Source: Paraburkholderia nodosa DSM 21604 (GTDB lineage: Bacteria > Pseudomonadota > Gammaproteobacteria > Burkholderiales > Burkholderiaceae). From it: a stretch of 64,000 nucleotides of DNA. The DNA lies in contig NZ_JAFA01000009.1 of the NCBI RefSeq assembly GCF_000519185.1, forward strand, positions 186,503 through 250,502, read 5' to 3'. Within the stretch, counting starts at the first letter, position 1. Each line of letters opens with the position of its first letter. Of this stretch, positions 1 through 8,536 are shown in pieces. A program made the translations under genes and the position numbers. Below the pieces are notes generated by a model. The model ran no database searches, was not told where the DNA came from, and worked only from the letters and a program-made list of their open reading frames with translations.

Positions 1-895
1 GCGCCATCAGTTGCGAGAGCGGCACGAGCTTCGCATCGGGCAGATGGCCAAGATGGTCGATGAACTCTGGCGCCTCGCGCACGTCGACGATCTGCAGCGC
101 CGCCGCATGTTCCAGCAGCGCCATGGGCTCGATTTCCCATACGCCGCTAAAGCGCAGCGTGAGCGGCGCCCAGTCGGGCGATTCCTGGATCGGCGCGTCG
201 CCTTCGGGCTTGCCGCAGCGCAGGTTGGCGGGCACCGCGACGGCCATCTGCTTGGGGTGCGGCAAATTCAGGTTGTGCATGTAGCCCGCGAAGTCGCCGA
301 GATCGACGTCGCCGCCCAGGCGCGGATTGAAGCGCCGCTCCTCGGCCACGCTCGTGACCGTGATGCCGCGATAGTCGTGCGCCGGGTAGAGCAGGCAGTC
401 GTCGGGCAGCGAGAGGATCTGCTCGCGCACGGAAGTGAACAGCTGTTCCGCGCTCCCGCCCTGAAAATCGGTGCGGCCGCAGCCGCGTATCAGCAGGCTG
501 TCGCCGGTGAAGGCCATGCTCGCGTCGTCGAGCACGTACGTCAGGCAGCCGTTGGTGTGGCCGGGCGTGGCGCGCACTTCCAGAAACCGCTTGCCGAAGG
601 CGATGCGGTCGCCGTGCCGCAGCAGACGGTTCACGCCCTCGGCGCCCACCACTTCGGCGAGCGCGATCTGGCTGCCGCTGCGCTCGCGCAAGCGCCACGC
701 GCCCGTGACATGATCGGCGTGCACATGGGTATCGAGCGTCGCCTGCAGGCGCAAGCCCAGTTCCTGCAACAGGGCGAGGTCGCGCGGCACCTGCTCGTAG
801 ACAGGGTCGATCAGCAGCGCCTCGCCGCTTTCGGGGTCGCCGAGCAGGTAGGTATAGGTGGACGATACGGGGTCGAAAAGCTGGCGAAAGATCAT
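1..895 (-). CDS. MBL-fold hydrolase with C-terminal rhodanese domain (persulfide dioxygenase-like), partial
   Basis: The reading frame starts at an ATG at 895 (M-I-F-R-Q-L-F-D-P) and runs off the left edge, so the C-terminus is missing. About 298 residues are visible. The N-terminal part is a metallo-beta-lactamase fold with THVHADH at residues 56-62, the metal-binding motif of the ETHE1/glyoxalase II group. The last visible part (positions 1-110) reads like a rhodanese domain, beginning I-V-D-V-R-E-A-P-E-F. Family knowledge: such fusions oxidise or transfer sulfane sulfur from persulfides in the cytoplasm. It lies 144 bp downstream of the ECF sigma gene on the same strand and may share its transcript. 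The rhodanese active-site Cys lies outside the window, so activity cannot be judged. Confidence 0.85.
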   Translation of the reverse strand, partial: MIFRQLFDPVSSTYTYLLGDPESGEALLIDPVYEQVPRDLALLQELGLRLQATLDTHVHADHVTGAWRLRERSGSQIALAEVVGAEGVNRLLRHGDRIAFGKRFLEVRATPGHTNGCLTYVLDDASMAFTGDSLLIRGCGRTDFQGGSAEQLFTSVREQILSLPDDCLLYPAHDYRGITVTSVAEERRFNPRLGGDVDLGDFAGYMHNLNLPHPKQMAVAVPANLRCGKPEGDAPIQESPDWAPLTLRFSGVWEIEPMALLEHAAALQIVDVREAPEFIDHLGHLPDAKLVPLSQLMA

Positions 896-1039
896 CGCGG
901 CTCTCTGTTTGGGCAAACGCGTGGTTCGCTTTCCAGTATGCCGCATCCGGTTTCGGCCCGGCTGCTCAACGTGCGCGAAATACCCGCGTTTGTTCGGCAG
1001 CGAACGAACGGGCGGCTGGCCGGCGATGCGAACGCCGCG

Positions 1040-1753
1040 CTAAGTCCGCCCGAGCCTCGCCAGCACCGCCGCGACAATGCGGTCGCAGCATCCGCCGCCG
1101 AATTCGAACAGCTCGGGACCCAGCCGGTCGACTTCCTCGGCCAGCGCTTCGCGCAGCAGGTTCCTCGCGCGGAAATGCCGGCTGCGCACCGTGGCCTCGG
1201 GAATGTTCAGCACCTGCGCCGTTTCCTCGATGCTCATTTCCTCGACGGTCCTCAGCACGAACACCGTGCGAAAACCCACGGGCAGGGTGTCGAGCTTGCG
1301 TTCGAGCAGTGCGCGGATCTCGGCGCGCGAGACTTGCTGTTCGGGGCTGCTGTCGTCGCGGGTGTGCATCGGGTCCATATCGAAAGCCATCTGCTCTTCG
1401 TCCAGGCAATCCGGCACGATCGGCATCACGTTGTGGCGGCGGGCTTCGCGGCGCTTCCGGGCGAGGCACTCGTTGAGCACGAGGTGCGAGAGCCATGTCG
1501 CGAGCGCGGCATCGCCGCGGAATTGCGCAAGCGCCCGGAAGGCTTTCAGATACGCGTCCTGCAAGGCGTCTTCCGCCTCCGCGTCGTTGCGCAGCGTGGC
1601 GCGCGCAAGCCGGTAGAGGCGCCGGTTGTGGCGGCGCATCAAAAGCTCGAAAGCTGCAAGATCGCCCGCCACGATGCGGCGCACAATCCGCGCATCGTCA
1701 CTCGTCAACGCGCTGGTGTGCGCTTCGGCCAGCGCCGCTTGCTGGTTTGTCAT
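1040..1753 (-). CDS. ECF-type RNA polymerase sigma factor (sigma-24 family)
   Basis: Cytoplasmic sigma-70 family factor of about 237 residues with only regions 2 and 4. Region 2 (about residues 25-95) contains the D-A-E-D-A-L-Q-D-A-Y-L-K-A-F core, and region 4 (about 160-215) has the helix-turn-helix segment S-I-E-E-T-A-Q-V-L-N-I-P-E-A-T-V. The ATG at 1753 is preferred over an upstream in-frame start because it overlaps the stop of the cupredoxin gene (ATGA at 1750-1753), implying translational coupling. The C-terminus carries a Cys-Cys pair close to the end. No anti-sigma gene is adjacent. The partners DUF4142 and cupredoxin suggest an envelope, copper or redox stress role, which is inference. 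Confidence 0.9.
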   Translation of the reverse strand: MTNQQAALAEAHTSALTSDDARIVRRIVAGDLAAFELLMRRHNRRLYRLARATLRNDAEAEDALQDAYLKAFRALAQFRGDAALATWLSHLVLNECLARKRREARRHNVMPIVPDCLDEEQMAFDMDPMHTRDDSSPEQQVSRAEIRALLERKLDTLPVGFRTVFVLRTVEEMSIEETAQVLNIPEATVRSRHFRARNLLREALAEEVDRLGPELFEFGGGCCDRIVAAVLARLGRT

Positions 1754-2082
1754 GGTCCCGGCTCCACGATCAGGGTGCCATGCATCACCGGATGAAACTG
1801 GCACGTGTAGGCATGGTGTCCGCGTTTGTTCGCGACATATCGCCATGATGCGCCCGGCGCAATGCTGCCGGAGTCGAACGCTTTAGCGTCGGCGGTGACC
1901 GTATGCGCCACGAGGTCCTTGTTGACCCACACGACGCTGTCGCCGGCATGCACCGTCACGCTCGGCGGATCGAAGCGCATTTGCTCGATGGCGACGACGT
2001 AGCGGGCGGCCGCCACTGGCCCGGCGCCGGCCGCACACACGATTGCGCACACGCCCAGCGCAACACGGCGCCAGCGGCTCAT
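1750..2082 (-). CDS. Secreted cupredoxin-domain protein
   Basis: This 110-residue protein has a cleavable signal peptide (basic R-W-R-R start, hydrophobic core, A-A-A at about residues 24-26), so it should act in the periplasm. The mature part is a single plastocyanin-like fold. Candidate type-1 copper ligands are H60 (V-A-H-T-V), C94 and H97 (Y-T-C-Q-F-H), and M100. It probably carries electrons or binds copper, but the partner is unknown. The gene overlaps the DUF4142 gene upstream (2079-2082) and the sigma gene downstream (1750-1753) by four bases each, so the three are one operon. Confidence 0.88.
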   Translation of the reverse strand: MSRWRRVALGVCAIVCAAGAGPVAAARYVVAIEQMRFDPPSVTVHAGDSVVWVNKDLVAHTVTADAKAFDSGSIAPGASWRYVANKRGHHAYTCQFHPVMHGTLIVEPGP

Positions 2083-2633
2083 TGCGAATTCGCGAGCGAC
2101 GCCTGCACGCGCTTCGCGTGCTCCAGATGCGCGACGAACGCCGGCCGCACCTTCACGAGCAAGGCCTTCAGCTCGGCGTTTTGCGCGCTGGGAATGAGCG
2201 TCTTGTCGAGCGCGTCGATGACCTGTTCGTGATAGGTCACTTCATGGTCGATATACGCGCGATCGAATGGCGCCCCCTTGAGCGTCTCGAGATTCGCAAG
2301 GTTGGCCTCGCCGCCCTGCTTCAGGCTCTCGCTGGTCGGATTGGCTTCGGGCGTGACGCCCAGCTTGTGCACGAGTTTGACGGCCGCCTGATTCACAGCG
2401 GTATGGTCGGCCACCATGCGCTGCGCGAAGGCCTTCACGTCTTTCGACTGCGTTTTCGATTCGGCCAGCTTGCCGGCGTCGATATCGGCCTGGTTCGCGG
2501 CCACGACGATCGCTGCGATCTGCGGATCGGTCGGGCCGGAGCCCTGGGCGAGCGCCGGGGTGCTCAATAGCGCGCCCGCAAACAGGCTCACCAGCGCGAG
2601 CGCCGCGCCTGGCAGCATTCTGATGGGGTTCAT
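2079..2633 (-). CDS. DUF4142 domain secreted protein
   Basis: A 184-residue exported protein. The signal peptide ends near S-T-P-A-L-A-Q-G, and the rest is an alpha-helical DUF4142 (ferritin-like) domain of typical length. The start ATG at 2633 has a clear ribosome-binding site (GAGGAGAG) just upstream, whereas an in-frame ATG 33 bases earlier has none. It is the first gene of the operon with cupredoxin and ECF sigma. Family function is unsettled: members occur in outer-membrane or periplasmic stress operons of soil bacteria. No metal-ligand pattern typical of true ferritins was identified by eye. The promoter should lie in the 159-bp gap shared with the divergent gene at 2793. Confidence 0.85.
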   Translation of the reverse strand: MNPIRMLPGAALALVSLFAGALLSTPALAQGSGPTDPQIAAIVVAANQADIDAGKLAESKTQSKDVKAFAQRMVADHTAVNQAAVKLVHKLGVTPEANPTSESLKQGGEANLANLETLKGAPFDRAYIDHEVTYHEQVIDALDKTLIPSAQNAELKALLVKVRPAFVAHLEHAKRVQASLANSQ

Positions 2634-2792
2634 ACGACTCTCCTCGATGGGCGGCGGGCGTTTCACCTGCCTTCGAGGAAATAGATGTCACGAGTCGCGA
2701 GGCTGTTCCCGATGGCGAACCGAAAATGGAAGAAAGGTCGCCGTCAGCCGTTTATCACCTATCCCGGCCGGGTTTTTACAAGGACTGAAATC

Positions 2793-3152
2793 ATGACCAG
2801 AATCCTGGTGTGCGCCATGGCTTGCCTTCTGCCCATTGCGGTGTTCGCGGAAGCGCCGAAAGTGGCCAACGGCATGGTCGTCGACGACGACGGCATGACG
2901 CTCTATACGTTCGACAAGGATACGGTGCAGGGGAAGAGCGCCTGCGCCGGTGCATGCGCAACCATGTGGCCGGCCGCGCTCGCCGACCCCTACGACAAGG
3001 CCAGCGGCGACTGGGGGCTCATCGCTTCCGCAGACGCGAAGCATCAATGGACCTACAAGGGCCACCCCCTCTATCGCTACTCGAAGGACACGCACGCCGG
3101 CCAGATGAACGGCGACGGCTTCAAAGGCATGTGGCACACCGTGAAGCCCTGA
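2793..3152 (+). CDS. Secreted COG4315/Lipoprotein_15 repeat protein
   Basis: A 119-residue exported protein whose signal peptide ends at V-F-A-E-A. It contains two copies of the short family motif (G-M-T-L-Y-T-F-D-K-D at residues 34-43 and G-H-P-L-Y-R-Y-S-K-D near 90), with a C-A-G-A-C-A-T-M-W segment between. This is the pattern of the secreted repeat of unknown function, Pfam Lipoprotein_15. No lipobox Cys is seen at the signal cleavage site, so it is probably soluble in the periplasm. The start ATG at 2793 follows AAGGA with good spacing. It diverges from the DUF4142-cupredoxin-sigma operon and may belong to the same stress response (inference). Confidence 0.85.
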   Translation: MTRILVCAMACLLPIAVFAEAPKVANGMVVDDDGMTLYTFDKDTVQGKSACAGACATMWPAALADPYDKASGDWGLIASADAKHQWTYKGHPLYRYSKDTHAGQMNGDGFKGMWHTVKP

Positions 3153-3191
3153 CATTATTTCGGCTAGCCAATCGATTGACATGACCCGGCC

Positions 3192-3210
3192 CGCCCCGTG
3201 CTTCGGGGCG
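3192..3210. terminator. GC-rich hairpin between convergent genes
   Basis: CGCCCCG, five-base loop, CGGGGCG lies between the convergent genes ending at 3152 and 3243. There is no clear T-run on either side, so it is only a terminator-like hairpin. Confidence 0.45.
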
Positions 3211-3242
3211 AGCCGTGGGTAGTGACGTTGCGTTGTTGTCGA

Positions 3243-4382
3243 TCAGTCACCCGTGCGCAACGTCCAGACCGTTGCCGCATTGGTGTTGTCGTCTACGGCG
3301 GCAAACTGCGAGTGGTGCTGGCTGTCCATGCCAAATGCGAGCCCGAACGCGGAACCCGCCGTGGGATCGACCGACATCTGCGCGACGAACTGGCCTTCCA
3401 CGGTGAATTCGACGATCTCGCTGGGCTGTTGCGGATCGGCGTTCACGGCGTCGCCGTTGGCCGTGACGAGATGCCCGTTGGGGGCGAGCGCAAGGGCAAG
3501 CGGTCCGTGCAGGTGGGTGTTGTCCTGATAGATCAGCCTCCCCACTCCGCCGCTATGATTCGCACCCGCCGCGCCGTAGATGGCGAACACCGCGTTGTCG
3601 CCCGTCGAGGCGACGTACAGCACGTCGTGTTGGCCGTCATAGGCGAGCCCCGTCGGGCCGACGACCAGCGCAGCCGGATCGGTGCGATGCAGATAGCCCG
3701 AAGCGACGATCGTCGAGGACGGCAACTCGGTCACGCCGTTCTCGCCGATCGCGAGGTCGATCCGGGCGACGGTGCCATTGAGCACGTCCGAGACGAAGAC
3801 CTTCACGACCTGCCCGCCGTCGATCACGGTGAGGTCCCAGGGGCCGTCGAGCAGCCGCGCATCTTTCAGTTCCTTGACGAGCCGGCCCTGCGGATTGATG
3901 ACGAGGAGCGAGCCCGGCGCGATGACGTTCTTGCCGTCGGTGGTCGGCACGTTGCCCACGAGCACGAAGCCGCTTCTCAACACGGCAAGCGCCGTCGTGA
4001 GACCGAGGTGCGCTCCCTGGAAGAACGTCACCGGCTGGCTATTCGGAACGAGCTTCACGATCGTCGTGCCGGTGCCCTGCAGATTCGATTGCGCATTGAA
4101 GTTGGACACCACCACGTCGCCGGGCTTGAGCGTGCTCCATGAGGGCACGCCGAACGGTACGAATGCAATGCCGTACGGATTGACGTCGCCATTGGACGGC
4201 ACGGTCGACGAAGTCGCGAACGCCGGCGGCAGGATCGCCTGCAGGTCGTCGGCGCGGACCGTTCCCAGCGAAAGGGCGAAGAGCCCGGCGCCCAACGCCA
4301 CCTGACGCAGGCGCGGCACGAGCGCGGCCCGGTTCCTGCCGAAGTATGAACGACATGCAGACAACGAGCGAGAAGCTTTCAT
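3243..4382 (-). CDS. Secreted NHL/beta-propeller-like protein
   Basis: A 379-residue protein. The ATG at 4382 is chosen because AAGGAGGTG lies directly upstream. The N-terminus is long and basic, followed by a hydrophobic stretch and a probable signal cleavage near G-T-V-R-A-D. The body consists of repeated beta-propeller-like blades: P-Y-G-I-A-F-V, G-P-W-D-L-T-V, G-P-T-G-L-A-Y-D, G-P-L-A-L-A-L-A-P-N-G-H-L. This is typical of NHL or SMP-30-like secreted proteins of Burkholderia. No catalytic residues were recognised, and function is unknown. It stands alone, convergent with the Lipoprotein_15 gene and followed upstream by an unrelated LysR gene. Confidence 0.8.
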   Translation of the reverse strand: MKASRSLSACRSYFGRNRAALVPRLRQVALGAGLFALSLGTVRADDLQAILPPAFATSSTVPSNGDVNPYGIAFVPFGVPSWSTLKPGDVVVSNFNAQSNLQGTGTTIVKLVPNSQPVTFFQGAHLGLTTALAVLRSGFVLVGNVPTTDGKNVIAPGSLLVINPQGRLVKELKDARLLDGPWDLTVIDGGQVVKVFVSDVLNGTVARIDLAIGENGVTELPSSTIVASGYLHRTDPAALVVGPTGLAYDGQHDVLYVASTGDNAVFAIYGAAGANHSGGVGRLIYQDNTHLHGPLALALAPNGHLVTANGDAVNADPQQPSEIVEFTVEGQFVAQMSVDPTAGSAFGLAFGMDSQHHSQFAAVDDNTNAATVWTLRTGD

Positions 4383-4514
4383 CTGACACCTCCTTCTCGC
4401 GGGGACGGTCCGGAACGCCAGGACGACTCGCGCGGCCAGTGAACGCACCATGCTTCGCGCGCCCCGCGTTTTGCGTAAACGATCCAGCGGCGAGGCTATT
4501 CCGCGTGGCGCGCT

Positions 4515-5471
4515 TCAACGTTTCGCCGTTCCGGTTTGCGCTTTCGGCACAACCACAGGCGCCGCCAACTGCTCCACCAGAAAGTCCACGAACGCCCGCA
4601 CCCGCGACGTCAAATAACGTGCATGCGGATACAGCAGAATGAACGGCCGGGTGCGCCCGCCCTCCTCGCGCAGGACTTCCACGAGCCTGCCCTCGCGCAG
4701 GTCGTCCGCCACCACGAAGCGATACGTCTGGAACAGCCCCGCCCCCGCGCGCGCGAGCGTCACGCCGGCGAGCGCGTCGCCCGACGTTCCGTAACTTCCG
4801 CTCGTGATCACATCGCCATCTTCATTGGCATTGCCGTCGAACGTCCACGCGAGATGGCGCCCACTACTTGGCAGTTCGAACTGTATGCATTCGTGCGACT
4901 GCAAATCCGCCACGGTCTTCGGCACTCCCGCGCGCTTCAAATAAGCGGGCGTCGCCACCACCACCATCTCCGCGTCTTCCAGCTTACGCGCCACGAGGTT
5001 GGAATCGGCCGGCGCGCGCCCGCGAATCGCCAGGTCGAAGCCTTCGTCCGCGAAGTCGATGTTGCGGTTGCTCAGATGCGTGTCGACCTGCACCTCCGGA
5101 TAGCGCTCGCGAAACGCCGGCAAGAGCGGCAGCACGCGATAGTGCCCGTAGGGCGTGGGCATGCTGATGCGCAGCACGCCAGCCGGCGTGGTCTGCTCGC
5201 CCGTGACTTCGCGCTCGGCGTCCACGAGTTGCGAGAGCGCCTGGCGGCACTGTTCGAAGTAGCGCCGCCCCGCATCGGTCAGGCGGATCTGGCGCGTCGT
5301 GCGCACGAACAGGCGCACGCCGAGCCGCTCTTCGAGCCGCGCCACGGATCGGCTCACCGCGGCGGGCGTGACGCTCGCCGCATTGGCCGCCAGCGTGAAG
5401 CTGCCCAGCTCCGCCGCCTGGCAAAACAGTTCAATGCTGCCCAGCAGCAGATCGTCGAATTTGCGTTGCAT
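4515..5471 (-). CDS. LysR-family transcriptional regulator
   Basis: A 318-residue regulator. The N-terminal winged helix-turn-helix (residues 1-65) has the S-F-T-L-A-A-N-A-A-S-V-T-P-A-A-V-S-R-S-V recognition region, followed by the periplasmic-binding-like effector domain (about 95-300). The CrgA/DmlR-type pattern (R-L-E-E-R-L-G-V-R-L-F-V-R-T-T-R) is evident. It is divergent from the RidA-family gene at 5574 with a 102-bp spacer, the usual arrangement for a LysR protein and its target. The effector is unknown. Confidence 0.92.
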   Translation of the reverse strand: MQRKFDDLLLGSIELFCQAAELGSFTLAANAASVTPAAVSRSVARLEERLGVRLFVRTTRQIRLTDAGRRYFEQCRQALSQLVDAEREVTGEQTTPAGVLRISMPTPYGHYRVLPLLPAFRERYPEVQVDTHLSNRNIDFADEGFDLAIRGRAPADSNLVARKLEDAEMVVVATPAYLKRAGVPKTVADLQSHECIQFELPSSGRHLAWTFDGNANEDGDVITSGSYGTSGDALAGVTLARAGAGLFQTYRFVVADDLREGRLVEVLREEGGRTRPFILLYPHARYLTSRVRAFVDFLVEQLAAPVVVPKAQTGTAKR

Positions 5472-5573
5472 GCCCGTTTTCTCCTGATTGCTCCTGTTCG
5501 CGCCCGATGCTTTAGTTCTATCCTGAAGCGTCCCACATGAGGCGAATGCTCATCACCACTGGAGGAGAACATT

Positions 5574-6038
5574 GTGTCCGTCGAACAAAAACTTGCCGAT
5601 CTCGGTCTCGCCCTGCCCGACTCGCCGCAACCGCTCGGCAACTACAAGGCCGTTTCCGAGGCGGGCCATTTGCTCTTCATCTCCGGCCAGGGGCCGCTCG
5701 TCGACGGCAGGCTGCGCTGGAGCGGACGCGTGGGCGCGGAACTGACGCTCGGACAAGGCCGCGAGGCCGCGCAGCTCACCGCCTTGAACGTGCTCGCGCA
5801 AATCAAGCGGCACCTGGGCAGCTTCGAGCGCCTGCATCACATCGTGCGCATGGAAGGCCACGTGAGCAGCGCCGAAGGCTTTCTCGACCAGCCCACCGTG
5901 CTCGACGCCGCGTCGGACCTCTTCACCGGCGTGCTCGGCGAGAAGGCCGGGCACGCGCGCTCCGCGTTCTCGCCTCCCCGACTGCCCCTCGATTTGCCCG
6001 TCGAACTCGTGGTGATCGCGCAGATTCTGCCTGCCTGA
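5574..6038 (+). CDS. RidA/YjgF-family protein
   Basis: A 154-residue cytoplasmic protein of the RidA (YER057c/UK114) superfamily. The GTG start at 5574 is supported by GGAGGAG just upstream. Family features include the early G-N-Y-K-A-V segment, H-L-L-F-I-S-G-Q-G-P and the C-terminal S-P-P-R-L-P-L-D-L-P-V-E-L. The usual catalytic Arg of true RidA near residue 105 (as in R-X-C-V) is not obvious. It may therefore belong to a RidA-like subgroup in catabolic clusters rather than be an imine/enamine deaminase. It is probably controlled by the divergent LysR protein. Confidence 0.88.
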   Translation: MSVEQKLADLGLALPDSPQPLGNYKAVSEAGHLLFISGQGPLVDGRLRWSGRVGAELTLGQGREAAQLTALNVLAQIKRHLGSFERLHHIVRMEGHVSSAEGFLDQPTVLDAASDLFTGVLGEKAGHARSAFSPPRLPLDLPVELVVIAQILPA

Positions 6039-6065
6039 AGCCGTCTTTCCCGCCACGTAAAGGCA

Positions 6066-6098
6066 CATCGGCACGCGCAGCCATCGCGCGTGCCGATG
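6066..6098. terminator. Bidirectional hairpin terminator
   Basis: A perfect 13-bp inverted repeat (CATCGGCACGCGC with GCGCGTGCCGATG, seven-base loop) sits between the convergent RidA and flavoenzyme genes. T-tracts are short, but stem length and position argue for termination on both strands. Confidence 0.7.
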
Positions 6099-6125
6099 TT
6101 CCCGTTTGCGTCGATCAAATGCCGC

Positions 6126-7226
6126 TCAAGCCCACACCGACTGCAACCGTGCGATGCTCTCGCGCGTCTCGCGCTCCAGTTGCGCCACCAGTTCCGCCGC
6201 CGGCAATGCGCGCGCGAGCGGCGCGGCCTGGCCCGCCCACTGCGCGCCGTAGCCGGATTCGCCCTTGGCCTTCGCAGCCGCGATCAGCGCCTTGCCCGCG
6301 TCGTACGTGATCGGATATGACGGAACGCGCGGCGCCTTGGGGTCCTCGCCAAGCGCGGTAAAGCGGTTGACGATGCTGCGCGCAAGGCGCCCCGAGATCG
6401 CCGAAGTGAACGTGGTATGGCGCGCGGCGTCGCCGAGCAAGGCGGCGCGATAGCCTTCGTCCGCTGCGCTCTCCGGGCAGGCCACGAACGCCGTGCCCAG
6501 TTGCGCCGCCTGCGCGCCCAGCGCGAGCGCGGCCGCAATGCCCGCGCCGTCCATGATGCCGCCCGCCGCGATCACGGGCACGTCGAATTCGCTGGCCAGC
6601 AGGCGCGTGAGCGCAAACGTGCCGAGGCCGTCGTCGCGGGCATTCTGATCGAACACGCCGCGATGGCCGCCCGCCTCCACGCCCTGCGCGACGATCGCAT
6701 CGACGCCTGCTTGCACCGCTGCGGCCGCTTCGTCGAGATTCGTTGCGCTCGCAAACAAACGGACGCCCGCGTGCTTGAGTTCGGCGATCACCGCATCGGC
6801 CGGCAGCCCGAAATGGAAGCTCACCACCGCCGGCTTCTCTTCCAGCAGCATGGTCTGCATAGCCTTGTCCACGACAAAGCTCGTGTAGATCTCCGAGAGC
6901 GACGCAGGCGGCTTCGCGCCGTATTGCTCGAACACCGGCGCGAGCCAGTCGAGCCACGCGCGCTCCACGGCCGCGTCGGGCGTGGCCGGGCGATGGCAGA
7001 ACACGTTGATGTTGAACGGCCTGGCCGTCAGCTCGCGCGTCTGATGGATCGCGCGGCGCGCGTTCTCCGCGTTCATCGCGGCCACGCCCAGCGAGCCCAG
7101 CGCGCCCGCATTCGACACGGCGGCGGCCAGCGCCGGCGTGGTGGTGCCCGCCATGGGCGCCTGAATGATCGGCTTCTGAATGCCAAGCGAGCGCAGCAAC
7201 GCCCGTTGGTCCACTTGAGTGCTCAT
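6126..7226 (-). CDS. Nitronate monooxygenase / NPD-family flavoprotein
   Basis: A 366-residue FMN-dependent TIM-barrel enzyme. Landmarks are P-I-I-Q-A-P-M-A-G at the N-terminus, V-S-F-H-F-G-L-P, G-V-E-A-G-G-H-R-G (about residue 180, containing the family's conserved His) and P-V-I-A-A-G-G-I. These match 2-nitropropane dioxygenase-like proteins, which oxidise alkyl nitronates such as propionate 3-nitronate with O2. The start ATG at 7226 gives a conventional N-terminus; read-through upstream is noise. It lies 29 bp downstream of the second MFS gene and is probably the last gene of a three-gene operon. The family also contains enoyl-ACP reductase-like members, so the substrate is not certain. 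Confidence 0.88.
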   Translation of the reverse strand: MSTQVDQRALLRSLGIQKPIIQAPMAGTTTPALAAAVSNAGALGSLGVAAMNAENARRAIHQTRELTARPFNINVFCHRPATPDAAVERAWLDWLAPVFEQYGAKPPASLSEIYTSFVVDKAMQTMLLEEKPAVVSFHFGLPADAVIAELKHAGVRLFASATNLDEAAAAVQAGVDAIVAQGVEAGGHRGVFDQNARDDGLGTFALTRLLASEFDVPVIAAGGIMDGAGIAAALALGAQAAQLGTAFVACPESAADEGYRAALLGDAARHTTFTSAISGRLARSIVNRFTALGEDPKAPRVPSYPITYDAGKALIAAAKAKGESGYGAQWAGQAAPLARALPAAELVAQLERETRESIARLQSVWA

Positions 7227-7255
7227 GTTGCGTTCCCTCCGGATGCGTTCCAGTT

Positions 7256-8536
7256 TCAAGCGTGAGCGCGGCGCTGCGCCCAGTGCGCGAGTCCACCGCA
7301 TGCGACCAGCAGCGCGCCGGTCACGAAGAACACGGCGTGCAGGCCAAAGTGAACGCCGATCACGCCGCCGATCACCGGGCCCACCACCTGGCCGCTGAAT
7401 TGCGCCGACTGCAGATAGCCGAGCATGCGACCCGTTTTGCTTTCGTCTACCGATTGCCGCGCGAGCTTGCCGATGGAAGGCAGGAGTCCCGCGAGCGTCA
7501 TGCCCATCACCACGCGCAGGCCCGCGAGCTGCCACCAGTGTGTGACGAACGCTTGCGGCACCATCGCGAGCCCCGTGAGCACGAGGCAAACGACGATCAC
7601 GCGCCAGCTCCCGAAGCGGTCGGCCAGTGCGCCCAGGCGCGCCGCCGTGAGCATGCTGCCAAGCGCCGAGCATGCCATGACCACGCCCGCCACGCGCGCG
7701 AGATGCGCCGCGCCCACGCCCAGACTGCCGATATACACGGTGATGACGGGTTCGATCGACATGTTGGCGAGCAGCACCATCATCGCGGTCACGAGCAGCG
7801 CGGCCACGACCGCATAGTCGGGGCGGCGCGCGGCGCTGCCCGAACCCGCCGCCGCGTGGCTTGCGTGGGATTTCGCGTCGCTTTCTGGATGAAACTCTTC
7901 CTTCACCACGAAGATCGTCAAGAGCGCCGCCACGGCGATCATCGCGCCGCCGGCGAAAAAGGTGCCGCGAATGCCGATCCAGCCAGGCAGCACGCCGCCC
8001 ACCAGCGGCCCGATGAGATTGCCCGCGAGCGCGCCCGTGGAAAGAATGCCGAGCGCCCAGCCCGCCCGCTCGCGCGGCGCCTGGGTGCCGACCATCACCG
8101 TGGAAGCCGACGCATAGCCACCTACGAGGCCGGCGATCAGACGCAGCGCGACGAGCTCGTACACATTGTGCGCCACGCCGATCAACGACATCACCACGGC
8201 CATGCCGATGGCCGCGCGCACCAGCATGGGCTTGCGGCCATAGCGGTCGGCGAGACGCCCCCAGATCGGCGCGGTGAGCGCCGTGCCGAGGAAGGTCGCG
8301 CCGAACGCCACGCCCGACCACTGGATCACGGCGGACTGCGAGGTCACGCCGAGCTGCCGCACGTAGAGCGGCAGAAACGGCAGCAGCATGCTGAGGCTCA
8401 CGAGCGTGGTGAACGAGCCGATCACGCACACGACCAGATTGCGCTGCCAGTACTGCGCGTTGCGCTCCGAATAGCCGCGCGGCTGCGGCTTTGTCTGTCG
8501 CAGCGCTGCCGCCGGAGAAGAAACGGTGGTATTCAC
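7256..8536 (-). CDS. MFS transporter (DHA1-like)
   Basis: A 426-residue inner-membrane transporter with about 12 predicted helices. The motif-A signature is G-R-L-A-D-R-Y-G-R-K-P after helix 2, repeated weakly as G-A-L-A-D-R-F-G-S-W in the second half. It starts with GTG at 8536, which overlaps the stop of the preceding MFS gene (GTGA at 8533-8536). No in-frame ATG occurs before the first helix. Multidrug/DHA1-type permeases of this form export small organic compounds. Its coupling to another MFS gene and a nitronate-type flavoenzyme suggests that it exports the enzyme's substrate or product (inference). Confidence 0.88.
   Translation of the reverse strand: MNTTVSSPAAALRQTKPQPRGYSERNAQYWQRNLVVCVIGSFTTLVSLSMLLPFLPLYVRQLGVTSQSAVIQWSGVAFGATFLGTALTAPIWGRLADRYGRKPMLVRAAIGMAVVMSLIGVAHNVYELVALRLIAGLVGGYASASTVMVGTQAPRERAGWALGILSTGALAGNLIGPLVGGVLPGWIGIRGTFFAGGAMIAVAALLTIFVVKEEFHPESDAKSHASHAAAGSGSAARRPDYAVVAALLVTAMMVLLANMSIEPVITVYIGSLGVGAAHLARVAGVVMACSALGSMLTAARLGALADRFGSWRVIVVCLVLTGLAMVPQAFVTHWWQLAGLRVVMGMTLAGLLPSIGKLARQSVDESKTGRMLGYLQSAQFSGQVVGPVIGGVIGVHFGLHAVFFVTGALLVACGGLAHWAQRRAHA

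Noticed and set aside
11..1795. A long plus-strand open frame of 594 codons
   Set aside because: It is antisense to the MBL, ECF sigma and neighbouring sequence, has no recognisable domain, and is explained by high GC at third codon positions.
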